Program-made: the position numbers and the translations under genes
Shown here: piece after piece, positions 1-7,899 of the stretch
How the letters are laid out: every line of letters starts with the position of its first letter
Numbering within the stretch: position 1 is the stretch's first letter
The notes under the pieces: model-generated
What the model was told of the DNA's origin: nothing
The model's input: the letters and a program-made list of their open reading frames with translations, nothing else
Databases searched by the model: none
Assembly (NCBI GenBank): GCA_017484165.1
Contig: JAFUTP010000058.1
Span: 1 to 32,565 of the forward strand
Origin: Cardiobacteriaceae bacterium
GTDB lineage: Bacteria > Pseudomonadota > Gammaproteobacteria > Cardiobacteriales > Cardiobacteriaceae
DNA: 32,565 nt
Reading direction: 5' to 3'

Positions 1-383
1 GAAGTTGGCTCTTCGCCTGCTTGCGGCGTGCGACCGTAAATTTCCTCATAACGCATCAGGAGAAAATTTATCCGTTCTGCCAATTTTTTCGTGCTGTTGT
101 AGCGATCACCACTCATATCAAAGCGCAAAACGGGAAATTTTTTCCACTCTTCTTCCAATTTTGCGATTTCTAATCCCTCGAAAAGCTCTTTTCTGCCTTC
201 AAAATATGCCTCCAAAGTTGTAACAAGAAGTGATTTTCCAAAGCGGCGCGGACGGGAGAGAAAAAATGCATCATCGGCATAAACCATTTTGTGGATAAGC
301 GCAGTTTTATCGACATAAACGGCATTTGCTTCACGAAGTCTAGGAAAAGAAGAAGAAGCAGTGAGAATTTTGCGTGGGTTCAT
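1..383 (-). CDS. AAA-ATPase-like protein (PF09820-type), N-terminal part, runs off window
   Basis: The minus strand is open from an ATG at 383 to the window edge (127 codons, no stop). Translation begins MNPRKILTASSSFPRLRE and continues with VYVDKT and then FLSRPRRFGKSLL. This is the hallmark of the predicted AAA-ATPase family (PF09820), usually followed by a PD-(D/E)XK-type domain (DUF1703) that would lie outside the window. The RPRRFGKS stretch is the Walker A-like loop. A good ribosome binding site (AAGGA) lies just upstream of the ATG. These proteins are common as multicopy, mobile-looking genes; their function is unknown. The neighbour pilY1 is divergent and unrelated. Family assignment is from remembered motif patterns; the C-terminal half is not visible. 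Confidence 0.8.
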   Translation of the reverse strand, partial: MNPRKILTASSSFPRLREANAVYVDKTALIHKMVYADDAFFLSRPRRFGKSLLVTTLEAYFEGRKELFEGLEIAKLEEEWKKFPVLRFDMSGDRYNSTKKLAERINFLLMRYEEIYGRTPQAGEEPT

Positions 384-714
384 TTTTATTCCTTAATTTT
401 CATTCCTTAACAAGAATATGAATATTAGAAAATTATAATTTCGAGAAAATGAAAAAATCCCCCCAAAGCAAAAACATTTGCATACCAATTGTGCGACAAA
501 TTTATTATCATCCAGCTGACAATTTTTGTCGGAATTAGCAAAAATGGTAATAAAATACTGACAAAAATTGTCGCAAAAAAAAAAAAAAAACGGTAAGCTA
601 TGCTTATTATCTCGCAGTTTACAATATTGATAAATATAAATAAATTTATAAGTTGGCATGATTATCACGATAACAAACGGTATTCATTTCTGCATACAAA
701 AAAAGGAGTTCAAA
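384..714. other. Intergenic region upstream of pilY1 with inverted repeat and A16 tract
   Basis: This divergent spacer is very AT-rich. It holds a 13-bp inverted repeat, GACAATTTTTGTC (519-531) and GACAAAAATTGTC (560-572), followed directly by a run of 16 A (575-590). No convincing -35/-10 pair was picked out. The only small frames here (for example 393-668 on the minus strand) are low-complexity and lack support. The same 13-mer recurs downstream of pilY1 at 4971-4983. Confidence 0.6.
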
Positions 715-3700
715 ATGAAAACCGTGAAGCGATTAAATCGTATGACATCTGCAATCAGTCTTGCTGTTTTAGGTTGTGGCATTTGTATTACATCTAACGC
801 ACAAAATTCTTCCGAAGAAAATTATCAGCAAAAATCCGCCATTTCTTTCTCGGTTATTCCTGCTTATCTCGAAGCTCAAAAGAAAACCACCACCACCAAA
901 TCAACCGTTCGTCCTCGGGTGATGTTTGTAATTGACAACTCTGGTTCGATGAGTTTTACACCAGAAGGCACTTCGTATGAGTCTTCTCCCAACGGTTGTA
1001 TAGGGTGGTCTTATTACGGTGCAAGAACGGGAGATCAAGCTTGTGAGACTGCGCGGATTGGTATTTTGTATTCCGTGCTCAAAGAATTGATTGGACCAGG
1101 TGCTGAATACAACGAAAAAATCAAGTTCAACTATTTACCAATTTGGCCGCAATATGGCGGTGATCCGTATGGGGTAGACAACACCATAAGCAGCACAGCG
1201 CAGCTTCCTGAATTTGTTGATGGCGCGACTTTTATGCTTAAGTTTGCTAATCTGTATGTTTCAGGTTCTACTCCGACGACGGCGGCTTATGTTTCTGCAG
1301 CTGATGAAATGTATAAAAACATCAAATATGCTTGCCAGAAGAACTATATCATCGTGCTTTCTGACGGTGAGACAAATAATGACGGTCGCGGGCAAGAAGG
1401 TGATCTTGAATATGGCAATACTGTTGAACAAACAACTTGGCGTTCCTATAATTCACCGCTGCGAGCTGTGTTAGGTGATAACTGGATTGCACCGAATGAT
1501 GGTTCTTATCACTTCCGCTGGGATCTTGGTTATGACCCCAGCACTTCGAAATTTGAAATTTATAAAGGCAAAAAATACGAAGGCACAGGACACGGTATAG
1601 CTTATTTCTCACGGCAATTATTCGGTGGCGGTGATGTTGACCTCAAACCAGATACTGAACTTGATTACGAAGGTAATCCATTTGAAGGCAAGCAAAATAT
1701 TCAAACCTATACGATTGGTTTCGGTGCGGATGTTGGTGTCGATGGATCATCATCAGGACAATTGGTTTGGCAATATTTGCAGCAAGCTGGTCGTGTAGGT
1801 CTTGCCAATAATGATCCAACTGGTAAAGGTGCATTTAACGCACAGAACAAAAAAGAGTTACAAGATGCGTTTGCAGCAATATTCTCGACAGTAGTAGCAG
1901 AAACCAAATTGTCAGAAATTCAAGATTTACAAGCAACTTCCGTCGCCGCTCCTGCCAATTTATCCACCACTGCCGAAGTTTCCAAATCATATTTTGACGG
2001 CGAATTAAAAGGCGTTTTGTCTGTGCTTTCAGTGCATACGGGAAATTGGGCATCACGGTTTAATTTCTGGACATTCGACAGCGATTTTGAAGTTTCCGTA
2101 TCTAATGAATTAAACGAAGAGCAATCGAAAGTCGCCTCTTATCCAAATCCATATCACATACTCGTGCAAGACCAAAACATCGCACAAAACTCAACGGGTG
2201 TAAAAAGCATTTCAGCCGAACACGCGCCGATTTTCGGTTTTACAGGTTATGAAACGGAATTTCAAACCGCATATTTACCTTGGCTGGGAAGACAAGGTGG
2301 AGTTTCAGCCAATGCTGATGTGGAAATTGAAAAACAAGCTGCTGCAATTCCAGCAGAAAACCGTTTTATTCCCAAATATCGCGACCGTTTGAGTATTGCA
2401 AAAACTGATTTGAACGGCAATACCAGCACGGTTTCAGTCGGTATGCAAAATCAAAATGAACGGATAAATCTACTTACCGAAAGAATGATGGGCGATGTGC
2501 TTGATTCCAGCCCTGTTTCTCTTCCTGATGTCGCGACGATTAACGGTTCAGCAACTGGTTCATCGGATGACCCCGCAGGATATTTGGCGGTCGGTTCAAA
2601 TGACGGAATGCTCTACATCTACAAACGCAATAAAAAAGACTCACCTGCGCCCTACTCTCTCGCGGTGAATTATTTACCAGCCGATGCACCAGTTGATGCT
2701 TCCAATGTCAGTAAATTTCTGCCGCTTAAAAACAATCCTCAAAAAATTGACGGTTTAGGACAGCTTTCTAATGTGTTGCCTCTGCAAGCCGATAGCCGTT
2801 ACGGCACGGATATCGAACATATTTACGGGGTAAATGGCGGTATTTCTTATGTCGTTACTTCCTCAACATTTGACCGCAATCAGCAAGCAGTATTGCTCGC
2901 TAATCTTGGACAAGGCGGAATGGGAACATTTGCCCTCAACATCGGTGGTTTTGATTCATCTAATCCAAGTCCGACTGCGGTTGGTTTAGATGCAATTGGC
3001 GATAGTACTTGGCAAAATCACGCGACAGTTGCAAAAAAATTAGAGCAAGAACTACCGCTTTGGCACGCCAATTATGGCGATAACAATAACGGTGAGTTTA
3101 TAAACATCGGTTATACCGTCGGCAAACCTGTAATGGGGCATATTGCAAAATCTTGGGCGACTACCGCAGAAACTGCCAATCAGCCAATTGACAATCCATT
3201 TACCTTAAATGTCGATGAAACTCGTAACGCCAGCCCAAATGCTACTGGCGAAATAGCGGTCGCCGCTTTTGTACCTAACGGATATTTATCTAATCCCGCA
3301 AAAGAGCACGGCAGCGCACCAACCCTTTATATTTTTGACGCACTCGGTATTGATTACGGCGCAAGAATTTCCACACTAGCAGGCGATACTTTCGTTAATC
3401 CACCGCGCAAAATTAACGGTCAAGCAGGCAAGTTGATTAAGGCAATTGAAGTAAAAGGAAATGATGCTAACCGCTTCGGCTTAAATGCACTTGCTCCCGT
3501 AACCGCCGTTGATACAAATTTTGACGGTATCGTCGATGTGGTTTATGCAGGAGATTATTCGGGAGATTTATGGCGTTTTGATTTGCGCTACGATGTGAGA
3601 CAATGGAAAGCGCACAAGATTTTTGACGGTGATGAATCTCGTCCAATTACTAGCGCGCCTGCTGTTTATCGGATAAATAATGAAGACGGTTTGCGCTATG

Positions 3701-4773
3701 TCGTTGCGTTCGGAACTGGCTCTGATATTTTCGACCATGACCGTGAAGATGATAGTCGGCTTTACGCTACACAAGCCTTTTACGGTATTTACGACAATCT
3801 CGCTGACACAAATCCACAACCAATTAAGCAATCGGATTTACTCTGGCGATATTTCGATGATTCAAGTCATACTTATAAATTGGATAATGGCAAAAGCATT
3901 GATGTTGAAAGAAGTCAAAGAAATATTGCAAAAATTCCAGAATGCGATAAATCATCACTTCCGCTTTATAAAAATCAAACTTGCGAAGAAAGCATTTTCC
4001 GCGGTTGGTATATGTTATTGAACCCACTAGATATGGACTTTGTTGATGGCAAAATCGTGCATTGGGCACCTGAACAGGTGGTAACGCAACCGTCTTTGCT
4101 TCTAAACACCGTGGTATTTACCACGAGACAATATTTAATTAAACAGCAGGGAACAGAAAATTATTATTCTTCATCGAATGATAAAAGTGAAAGCTGTGGA
4201 ATTACTGATACCAAAATCGAAAACGAAAAATCACTTGGTTCGTCTTGGTTGATGGGGGTAAATGTTCTCACTGGCGGACCGCAAGATGCAGTTACTTTCC
4301 GCTGCGAAAAAAATTGCGACGAACGCTACATCGGTCGGCAGTTACTTTCATTTACCATCGCCGAAGATGATAAAACGGTGCTGGAACCAAATTATGAAGA
4401 TCGCTCATTTTTCCCCGATCCAGGACAAAACCAAATTAGCGAAGAAAAAAAGGCAATTGCTTCGCAACAGATAATCACTTCGACAATTGACTCTACTTCC
4501 AAAAAAGCGTTGGAAAGCACCGATGCACAAGGAAGTGTCGGAAGTGGTATTTTGGATTTGAATATTGGATTTGATGCGCAAAATCCAGATATTGTCCGCA
4601 TTTTCGAACGGGAAAAGCAAAATAAATGCTTAACTCACGATGATTACGCAGTTTATGTTGCACTTTCAAGTGGCGGTCTAGATCACGAAGACTTGAAATC
4701 CAAACTTTGTAGCGGAATATTTATGCGCACATCTTTGCGTGAGTTGAAAATTGATTTACTCAATTCCCATTAA
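715..4773 (+). CDS. pilY1: PilY1/PilC-type type IV pilus tip adhesin with VWA domain
   Basis: This 1352-residue protein has the PilY1/PilC architecture. An N-terminal secretion signal (roughly residues 1-29, ending SNA) is followed by a von Willebrand factor A domain with a MIDAS motif D-N-S-G-S (residues 74-78). The C-terminal half is a PilY1-type beta-propeller. It contains a calcium-loop-like segment DTNFDGIVD and a following YAGD near residues 933-947, the site that in Pseudomonas PilY1 binds calcium and controls pilus extension and retraction. A frame is open 57 bases further upstream, but the ATG at 715 has a strong site (AAAGGAG) and gives the proper signal peptide. A possible lipobox (V-L-G-C, Cys21) is an alternative to signal peptidase I cleavage. 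No minor pilin genes (fimT, pilV, pilW, pilX) are adjacent, so the gene stands alone. A 16-A tract lies 125 bases upstream. Confidence 0.93.
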   Translation: MKTVKRLNRMTSAISLAVLGCGICITSNAQNSSEENYQQKSAISFSVIPAYLEAQKKTTTTKSTVRPRVMFVIDNSGSMSFTPEGTSYESSPNGCIGWSYYGARTGDQACETARIGILYSVLKELIGPGAEYNEKIKFNYLPIWPQYGGDPYGVDNTISSTAQLPEFVDGATFMLKFANLYVSGSTPTTAAYVSAADEMYKNIKYACQKNYIIVLSDGETNNDGRGQEGDLEYGNTVEQTTWRSYNSPLRAVLGDNWIAPNDGSYHFRWDLGYDPSTSKFEIYKGKKYEGTGHGIAYFSRQLFGGGDVDLKPDTELDYEGNPFEGKQNIQTYTIGFGADVGVDGSSSGQLVWQYLQQAGRVGLANNDPTGKGAFNAQNKKELQDAFAAIFSTVVAETKLSEIQDLQATSVAAPANLSTTAEVSKSYFDGELKGVLSVLSVHTGNWASRFNFWTFDSDFEVSVSNELNEEQSKVASYPNPYHILVQDQNIAQNSTGVKSISAEHAPIFGFTGYETEFQTAYLPWLGRQGGVSANADVEIEKQAAAIPAENRFIPKYRDRLSIAKTDLNGNTSTVSVGMQNQNERINLLTERMMGDVLDSSPVSLPDVATINGSATGSSDDPAGYLAVGSNDGMLYIYKRNKKDSPAPYSLAVNYLPADAPVDASNVSKFLPLKNNPQKIDGLGQLSNVLPLQADSRYGTDIEHIYGVNGGISYVVTSSTFDRNQQAVLLANLGQGGMGTFALNIGGFDSSNPSPTAVGLDAIGDSTWQNHATVAKKLEQELPLWHANYGDNNNGEFINIGYTVGKPVMGHIAKSWATTAETANQPIDNPFTLNVDETRNASPNATGEIAVAAFVPNGYLSNPAKEHGSAPTLYIFDALGIDYGARISTLAGDTFVNPPRKINGQAGKLIKAIEVKGNDANRFGLNALAPVTAVDTNFDGIVDVVYAGDYSGDLWRFDLRYDVRQWKAHKIFDGDESRPITSAPAVYRINNEDGLRYVVAFGTGSDIFDHDREDDSRLYATQAFYGIYDNLADTNPQPIKQSDLLWRYFDDSSHTYKLDNGKSIDVERSQRNIAKIPECDKSSLPLYKNQTCEESIFRGWYMLLNPLDMDFVDGKIVHWAPEQVVTQPSLLLNTVVFTTRQYLIKQQGTENYYSSSNDKSESCGITDTKIENEKSLGSSWLMGVNVLTGGPQDAVTFRCEKNCDERYIGRQLLSFTIAEDDKTVLEPNYEDRSFFPDPGQNQISEEKKAIASQQIITSTIDSTSKKALESTDAQGSVGSGILDLNIGFDAQNPDIVRIFEREKQNKCLTHDDYAVYVALSSGGLDHEDLKSKLCSGIFMRTSLRELKIDLLNSH

Positions 4774-4775
4774 GA

Positions 4776-4893
4776 AGCACATCTAAATTTATGGTTGCTT
4801 CTATTTGTTACTCGTCATAATGAGCGCAGCGAAGGAACTGCCGATAAAGATTTTTCGCCTACGGCTCAAAATGACGAATTTCGTAGACACCCC
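4776..4893 (-). repeat. Short dispersed repeat family 1 (MITE-like), copy 1
   Basis: About 118 bases, in reverse orientation to the other copies. Its reverse complement starts GGGTGTCTACGA, contains CGTCATTTTGAGCCGTAGGC and the inner counterpart GCGCTCATTATGACGAG, and ends AAATTTAGATGTG. The two inner arms are imperfectly complementary, so the element can fold into a long hairpin. The pilY1 stop codon (4771-4773) lies two bases from its edge. Small frames inside (for example from 4795) are repeat sequence and not genes. Confidence 0.75.
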
Positions 4894-4904
4894 CTTATGA
4901 ATTT

Positions 4905-4934
4905 AGCCGCGGTTTTTATCGCGGCTTTTTTTTT
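4905..4934 (+). terminator. Intrinsic terminator downstream of pilY1
   Basis: The stem AGCCGCG (4905-4911) pairs with CGCGGCT (4920-4926) and is followed by a run of T to 4934. It ends pilY1 transcription beyond the repeat copy. Confidence 0.85.
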
Positions 4935-4946
4935 GGCAAAAAATGT

Positions 4947-4999
4947 CGGCGGAAATATTGATTTTCTTCCGACAAAAATTGTCCGCCGTGATTTTTTTT
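4947..4999 (+). terminator. Possible second hairpin terminator carrying the GACAAAAATTGTC motif
   Basis: CGGCGGA (4947-4953) can pair with TCCGCCG (4982-4988), followed by TGA and eight T. The loop is long (28 bases), so terminator function is uncertain. The right arm overlaps GACAAAAATTGTC (4971-4983), which is also found upstream of pilY1. Confidence 0.4.
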
Positions 5000-5095
5000 C
5001 GTGCTTTTTCGTAATTTTTACCGTTTTTGCTAAATAAAAACCCGCGCTGGGACTAGATTTTGCTCTTTCTTATAACTTTTTGGCATAAATTAAGC

Positions 5096-5101
5096 TATAA
5101 T
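5096..5101 (+). promoter_or_regulatory. Likely -10 box of the Roadblock-family gene
   Basis: TATAAT lies at 5096-5101. A good -35 is not visible at 16-18 bases upstream. The inferred start of transcription, near 5108, coincides with the first base of the leader hairpin 5108-5132. Confidence 0.5.
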
Positions 5102-5107
5102 CTCGCC

Positions 5108-5159
5108 AGTTATTTTTGGAAGAAAAATAACTATTAGCCCAAGTGCCTTATCAGCACTT
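5108..5159 (+). other. Structured 5' leader with two hairpins
   Basis: Hairpin 1: AGTTATTTTT (5108-5117) pairs perfectly with AAAAATAACT (5123-5132). Hairpin 2: AAGTGC (5141-5146) pairs with GCACTT (5154-5159). Both lie between the predicted -10 box and the ATG at 5193. They could stabilise the mRNA or carry regulation; no known riboswitch class was recognised. Confidence 0.5.
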
Positions 5160-5192
5160 GTTGTTTTTATGTTTATTTTTGAGGTACGAAAA

Positions 5193-5555
5193 ATGGCCAA
5201 TATCAATGACACCCTTTCAACCATTATGCAAATCGAAGGCGCAATGGCGGTTTCTATCGTTGATTCAAACAACGGTTTGATGCTCGGCTCACAAGGCAAA
5301 GGTATCGATTTGGAATACGCTTCTGCTGGTAACACCGAGTTGTATCACGCTAAATTGAAAATCATGAAAGTTTTGGGAATTAAAGAAAACATTGATGACT
5401 TCCTGATTACTTTGGATACTCAATATCACTTCTTGATTCCAGTTCAACACATTGAAGGTGTATTCATCTACGCGATTTTCAGCAAAGAAAGATCAACTCT
5501 TGCTCTTGCTCGCCGTCGCGTTCATGATTTGGCTAACGAACTTTCAATTTCTTAA
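5193..5555 (+). CDS. Roadblock/LC7-like small protein
   Basis: A 120-residue soluble protein. The pattern of an N-terminal helix, then EGAMAVSIVDSNNGLMLG, and a C-terminal amphipathic helix (ERSTLALARRRVHDLANEL) resembles the Roadblock/LC7 fold. In bacteria such proteins act as GTPase co-factors (MglB-like) or as small standalone dimers. The frame is open from 5169, but the ATG at 5193 is preceded by GAGGT at a normal distance and starts the conserved fold. No small GTPase (MglA-like) gene is next to it. It is a single-gene unit with its own leader and a strong terminator, which suggests good expression. The pilY1 gene upstream may be a chance neighbour or may point to a role in pili or polarity; that is inference. 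Family assignment is by overall pattern and moderately sure. Confidence 0.7.
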   Translation: MANINDTLSTIMQIEGAMAVSIVDSNNGLMLGSQGKGIDLEYASAGNTELYHAKLKIMKVLGIKENIDDFLITLDTQYHFLIPVQHIEGVFIYAIFSKERSTLALARRRVHDLANELSIS

Positions 5556-5577
5556 TTTTTTAGGATTTAAGTTAGCG

Positions 5578-5606
5578 AAAAGCTCCCCTTTGCGGGAGCT
5601 TTTTTG
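5578..5606 (+). terminator. Intrinsic terminator after the Roadblock-family gene
   Basis: AGCTCCC (5581-5587) pairs with GGGAGCT (5594-5600), followed by a T run. Confidence 0.92.
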
Positions 5607-5655
5607 TTGTATCTCATAGGTAAAATCACAGACACTTATTAGCTAAATAGTTTTT

Positions 5656-5760
5656 TATAGTCGTTCCAATTCAAATAGACGAGGAAGCTAAGAGAAGACA
5701 GTATGCACAATACAGCGAGACGAAGCTAATGCAGTATTATTTTGAAGTGGAACGGCTATA
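5656..5760. repeat. Short dispersed repeat family 2, copy A
   Basis: About 105 bases with terminal inverted repeats: TATAGTCGTTCCAATTCAAA at the left end and TTTGAAGTGGAACGGCTATA at the right. The core contains GACAGTAT, ACAGCGAGACGAAGCTAA and GCAGTATTAT. A second copy lies at 27599-27699. It encodes no protein and looks like a non-autonomous mobile element. Confidence 0.8.
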
Positions 5761-5789
5761 TCGTTAAGGATCTCTATGTAAAACAAGAA

Positions 5790-5826
5790 ATTGAGATTCT
5801 TCGCTACGCTCAAAATGACAAATTTT
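5790..5826. repeat. Fragment related to repeat family 1
   Basis: The stretch GATTCTTCGCTACGCTCAAAATGAC matches the inner arm of repeat family 1, but the termini are missing. It runs up to the patatin gene, so alternative upstream starts of that gene (5791, 5815) lie in repeat sequence. Confidence 0.5.
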
Positions 5827-5835
5827 TACTTCAAG

Positions 5836-7164
5836 ATGTTCAAAAAACTTTTCTTATTACTACTAGTTACATTGTTATCAGCATGTAGCAGCGGGATTTT
5901 GTATCAGCACAATTCGACGATTTATGCGGTAAATCCCTCCCAAGGTTATCGATTAGAAAAAGCATTAAGCCGCGATTTAGACGGAAATTTAATCATTGTT
6001 TTATTTTCAGGCGGTGGAACTCGTGCGGCGGCATTCGGTTACGGGGTTTTGGAAGAATTATCTTTAATGCAACATCAGGGACGCAATGTTTTAGAGCAGA
6101 TTGATTTGGTTTATGGAATTTCTGGCGGTTCGGTTCTGGCTGCATATTTTGCTTTGAACGGAACTCGAGTTATTCCCAATTTTGAAAAGAATTTTTTATC
6201 GAAAAATTTCCAAAAACTCCTAGTTGATGAGCTATTTTCTTGGGCTAATGTGCCGCGACTTTCTTCCCCGCAATTCGGTCGCGGTGATTTATTGCAGGAG
6301 CAATTCAATCTTGCTTTGTTTAACGGAGCAAAATTCCGTGATTTATCGCGCTATCCCCATAAGCCATTTGTCGTAATTAGTGCGACAGATATGGCAAGCG
6401 GTGAGAAAGTAAATTTCACCCAGGATTTTTTTGACGCGCTTTGTCTTGATTTAGACCAAATGGAAATTGCCCGTGCGGTTGCGGCATCGAGCGCGGTTCC
6501 GCTTGTGTTTGCCCCGCTTACCTTGAACAATAACGGTGGCAATTGTGGATTGTTCTTTGATAACAATCTGCAAATGCCGAATTCTCTTATAGAAAATCAG
6601 CTAGATAACAATAACGAACAGGTTATAACTCAACAGGAAGCAAGAAGGGCTTTGCGTGAATTAAGTAATAGCCGAACTCACCCATATTTACACCTAATCG
6701 ATGGCGGTATCGCCGACAATTTAGGCTTGCTCGGAATAATCGAACTTTATGATTTGCTCGGTGGAAAATTGGTTGATGACAACATTCTGCATCATTACAA
6801 AAAAATCATCATCATTAGCGTAAATGCAACTAATAAAAAAGATACGGATATTGATAAAACGGCAAATATTCCTAATTGGAAAGCGGTAGCAAATAGTGTG
6901 ATAAATGTGCCGATTGACCGTAACAGTCAAAATACTATCCGCCGTTTTCGCGAATTAGCCAATAATTGGAATAAAAAATATGATGTTCCCTTGCACTTTA
7001 TAAGTATTAGTTTGGCGGATGTTCCTGATGCAAAATTAAAGGAAAGAGTGCTAAATATCAGCACTTCTTTTTATTTACCGCAAGATGATATTTATGCCTT
7101 AAAAACAGCGGCAAAGATATTGATTAACAATTCAAAGGAGTTAAAAGAAGCACTAGAAGAGTAG
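5836..7164 (+). CDS. Patatin-like phospholipase lipoprotein
   Basis: A 442-residue protein from the ATG at 5836, which gives a clean lipoprotein signal MFKKLFLLLLVTLLSAC with lipobox L-S-A-C (Cys17). The frame is open upstream to 5791, but that part is repeat sequence. The patatin fold is shown by the oxyanion-hole glycines GGGTR (59-63), the nucleophile elbow G-I-S-G-G (Ser96) and the catalytic D-G-G (Asp289), giving the Ser-Asp dyad of patatin lipid acyl hydrolases. It is probably anchored in the outer or inner membrane on the periplasmic side and hydrolyses acyl esters of phospholipids; substrate unknown. No strong ribosome binding site is visible. It stands alone between a repeat and ridA and has no obvious terminator. 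Confidence 0.88.
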   Translation: MFKKLFLLLLVTLLSACSSGILYQHNSTIYAVNPSQGYRLEKALSRDLDGNLIIVLFSGGGTRAAAFGYGVLEELSLMQHQGRNVLEQIDLVYGISGGSVLAAYFALNGTRVIPNFEKNFLSKNFQKLLVDELFSWANVPRLSSPQFGRGDLLQEQFNLALFNGAKFRDLSRYPHKPFVVISATDMASGEKVNFTQDFFDALCLDLDQMEIARAVAASSAVPLVFAPLTLNNNGGNCGLFFDNNLQMPNSLIENQLDNNNEQVITQQEARRALRELSNSRTHPYLHLIDGGIADNLGLLGIIELYDLLGGKLVDDNILHHYKKIIIISVNATNKKDTDIDKTANIPNWKAVANSVINVPIDRNSQNTIRRFRELANNWNKKYDVPLHFISISLADVPDAKLKERVLNISTSFYLPQDDIYALKTAAKILINNSKELKEALEE

Positions 7165-7263
7165 AAAAAAATAGCTAGAATAGTCCTGCTTTTTAGCAAT
7201 TAAGTTAATTAGTTAGATGTTTAGTTAGATATTTATTTTTGTTTATTTTTCAAGGAAATCAAA

Positions 7264-7647
7264 ATGTTTCAAAAAGAAGTTATTCATACAGAAAATGCCC
7301 CCAAAGCGGTGGGAACTTATTCACAAGCAATTAAAGTCGGCAATTTAGTTTTTGCATCGGGTCAAATTCCGCTCAATCCTGAAACTGGAGAATTGGTACA
7401 AGATAATTTTCAAGCATCAGCCGAGCAAGTTTTCAAAAATTTAACCGCAGTTTGCCAAGCCGCAGGCGGAGATTTAAGCAATATCGTCAAGCTCAATGTT
7501 TTTCTTACCGATTTGAACGATTTTGCGGAATTTAATGCGGTGATGGCACAATTTTTTGTTGAACCGTATCCCGCTCGCAGCGCGGTGCAGGTTTGCGCTT
7601 TACCGAAAGGGGCAACGGTGGAAGCGGAAGCAATTATCGCTTTATGA
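7264..7647 (+). CDS. ridA: RidA family enamine/imine deaminase
   Basis: 127 residues, the full length of the YjgF/YER057c/UK114 family. It contains the signatures GTYSQAIKVGNLVFASGQIP and the C-terminal PARSAVQV, whose Arg binds the substrate carboxylate, and ends ATVEAEAIIAL. RidA hydrolyses reactive 2-aminoacrylate and other enamines and imines formed by PLP enzymes, protecting PLP-dependent enzymes in the cytoplasm. A good AAGGAAA site lies upstream. Two copies of TTAGTTAGAT (7209-7218 and 7221-7230) sit in the upstream spacer and may be a regulatory site. A terminator follows. Confidence 0.95.
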   Translation: MFQKEVIHTENAPKAVGTYSQAIKVGNLVFASGQIPLNPETGELVQDNFQASAEQVFKNLTAVCQAAGGDLSNIVKLNVFLTDLNDFAEFNAVMAQFFVEPYPARSAVQVCALPKGATVEAEAIIAL

Positions 7648-7675
7648 TAAATTATTAGTAATAATAAAAGATGAT

Positions 7676-7706
7676 AAAACTGCTGATTTTCGGCAGTTTT
7701 ATTTTT
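7676..7706 (+). terminator. Intrinsic terminator after ridA
   Basis: AAAACTGC (7676-7683) pairs with GCAGTTTT (7693-7700), followed by ATTTTT. Confidence 0.8.
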
Positions 7707-7716
7707 AATGAATATA

Positions 7717-7836
7717 GGGACTGTATAAAAATTCGTCATTTTGAACCGTAGGCGAAAAATCTCTACCGCCAGATCCTTCACTGCGCTCAGGATGACGAAA
7801 ATAGCAAATTAGAACTACCTAAATTTAGATACTTCT
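7717..7836 (+). repeat. Repeat family 1 (MITE-like), copy 2
   Basis: Starts GGGACTGTATAAAA, with inner arms CGTCATTTTGAACCGTAGGC and CTGCGCTCAGGATGACG, then AGAACTACC, and ends AAATTTAGATAC. Lies between ridA and recG. Confidence 0.75.
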
Positions 7837-7899
7837 TATAGTTATATGGTTATTCTATAAATCAAGAATTATTTTTTAAGTCCATAACAGCGGATAAAA

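Noticed and set aside
5-223. 72-codon plus-strand frame at the left edge
   Set aside because: It is the antisense of the AAA-ATPase-like gene (383-1), which has a recognisable fold and a ribosome binding site.
655-672. Possible sigma-54 promoter (TTGGCATGATTATCACG) before pilY1
   Set aside because: The GC element of the -12 box is absent; spacing does not fit.
4795-5037. 80-codon frame downstream of pilY1
   Set aside because: It consists of repeat family 1 and two hairpins; no gene features.
5791-5835. Upstream TTG/ATG starts of the patatin gene
   Set aside because: They lie in a repeat fragment; the ATG at 5836 yields a proper lipoprotein signal.
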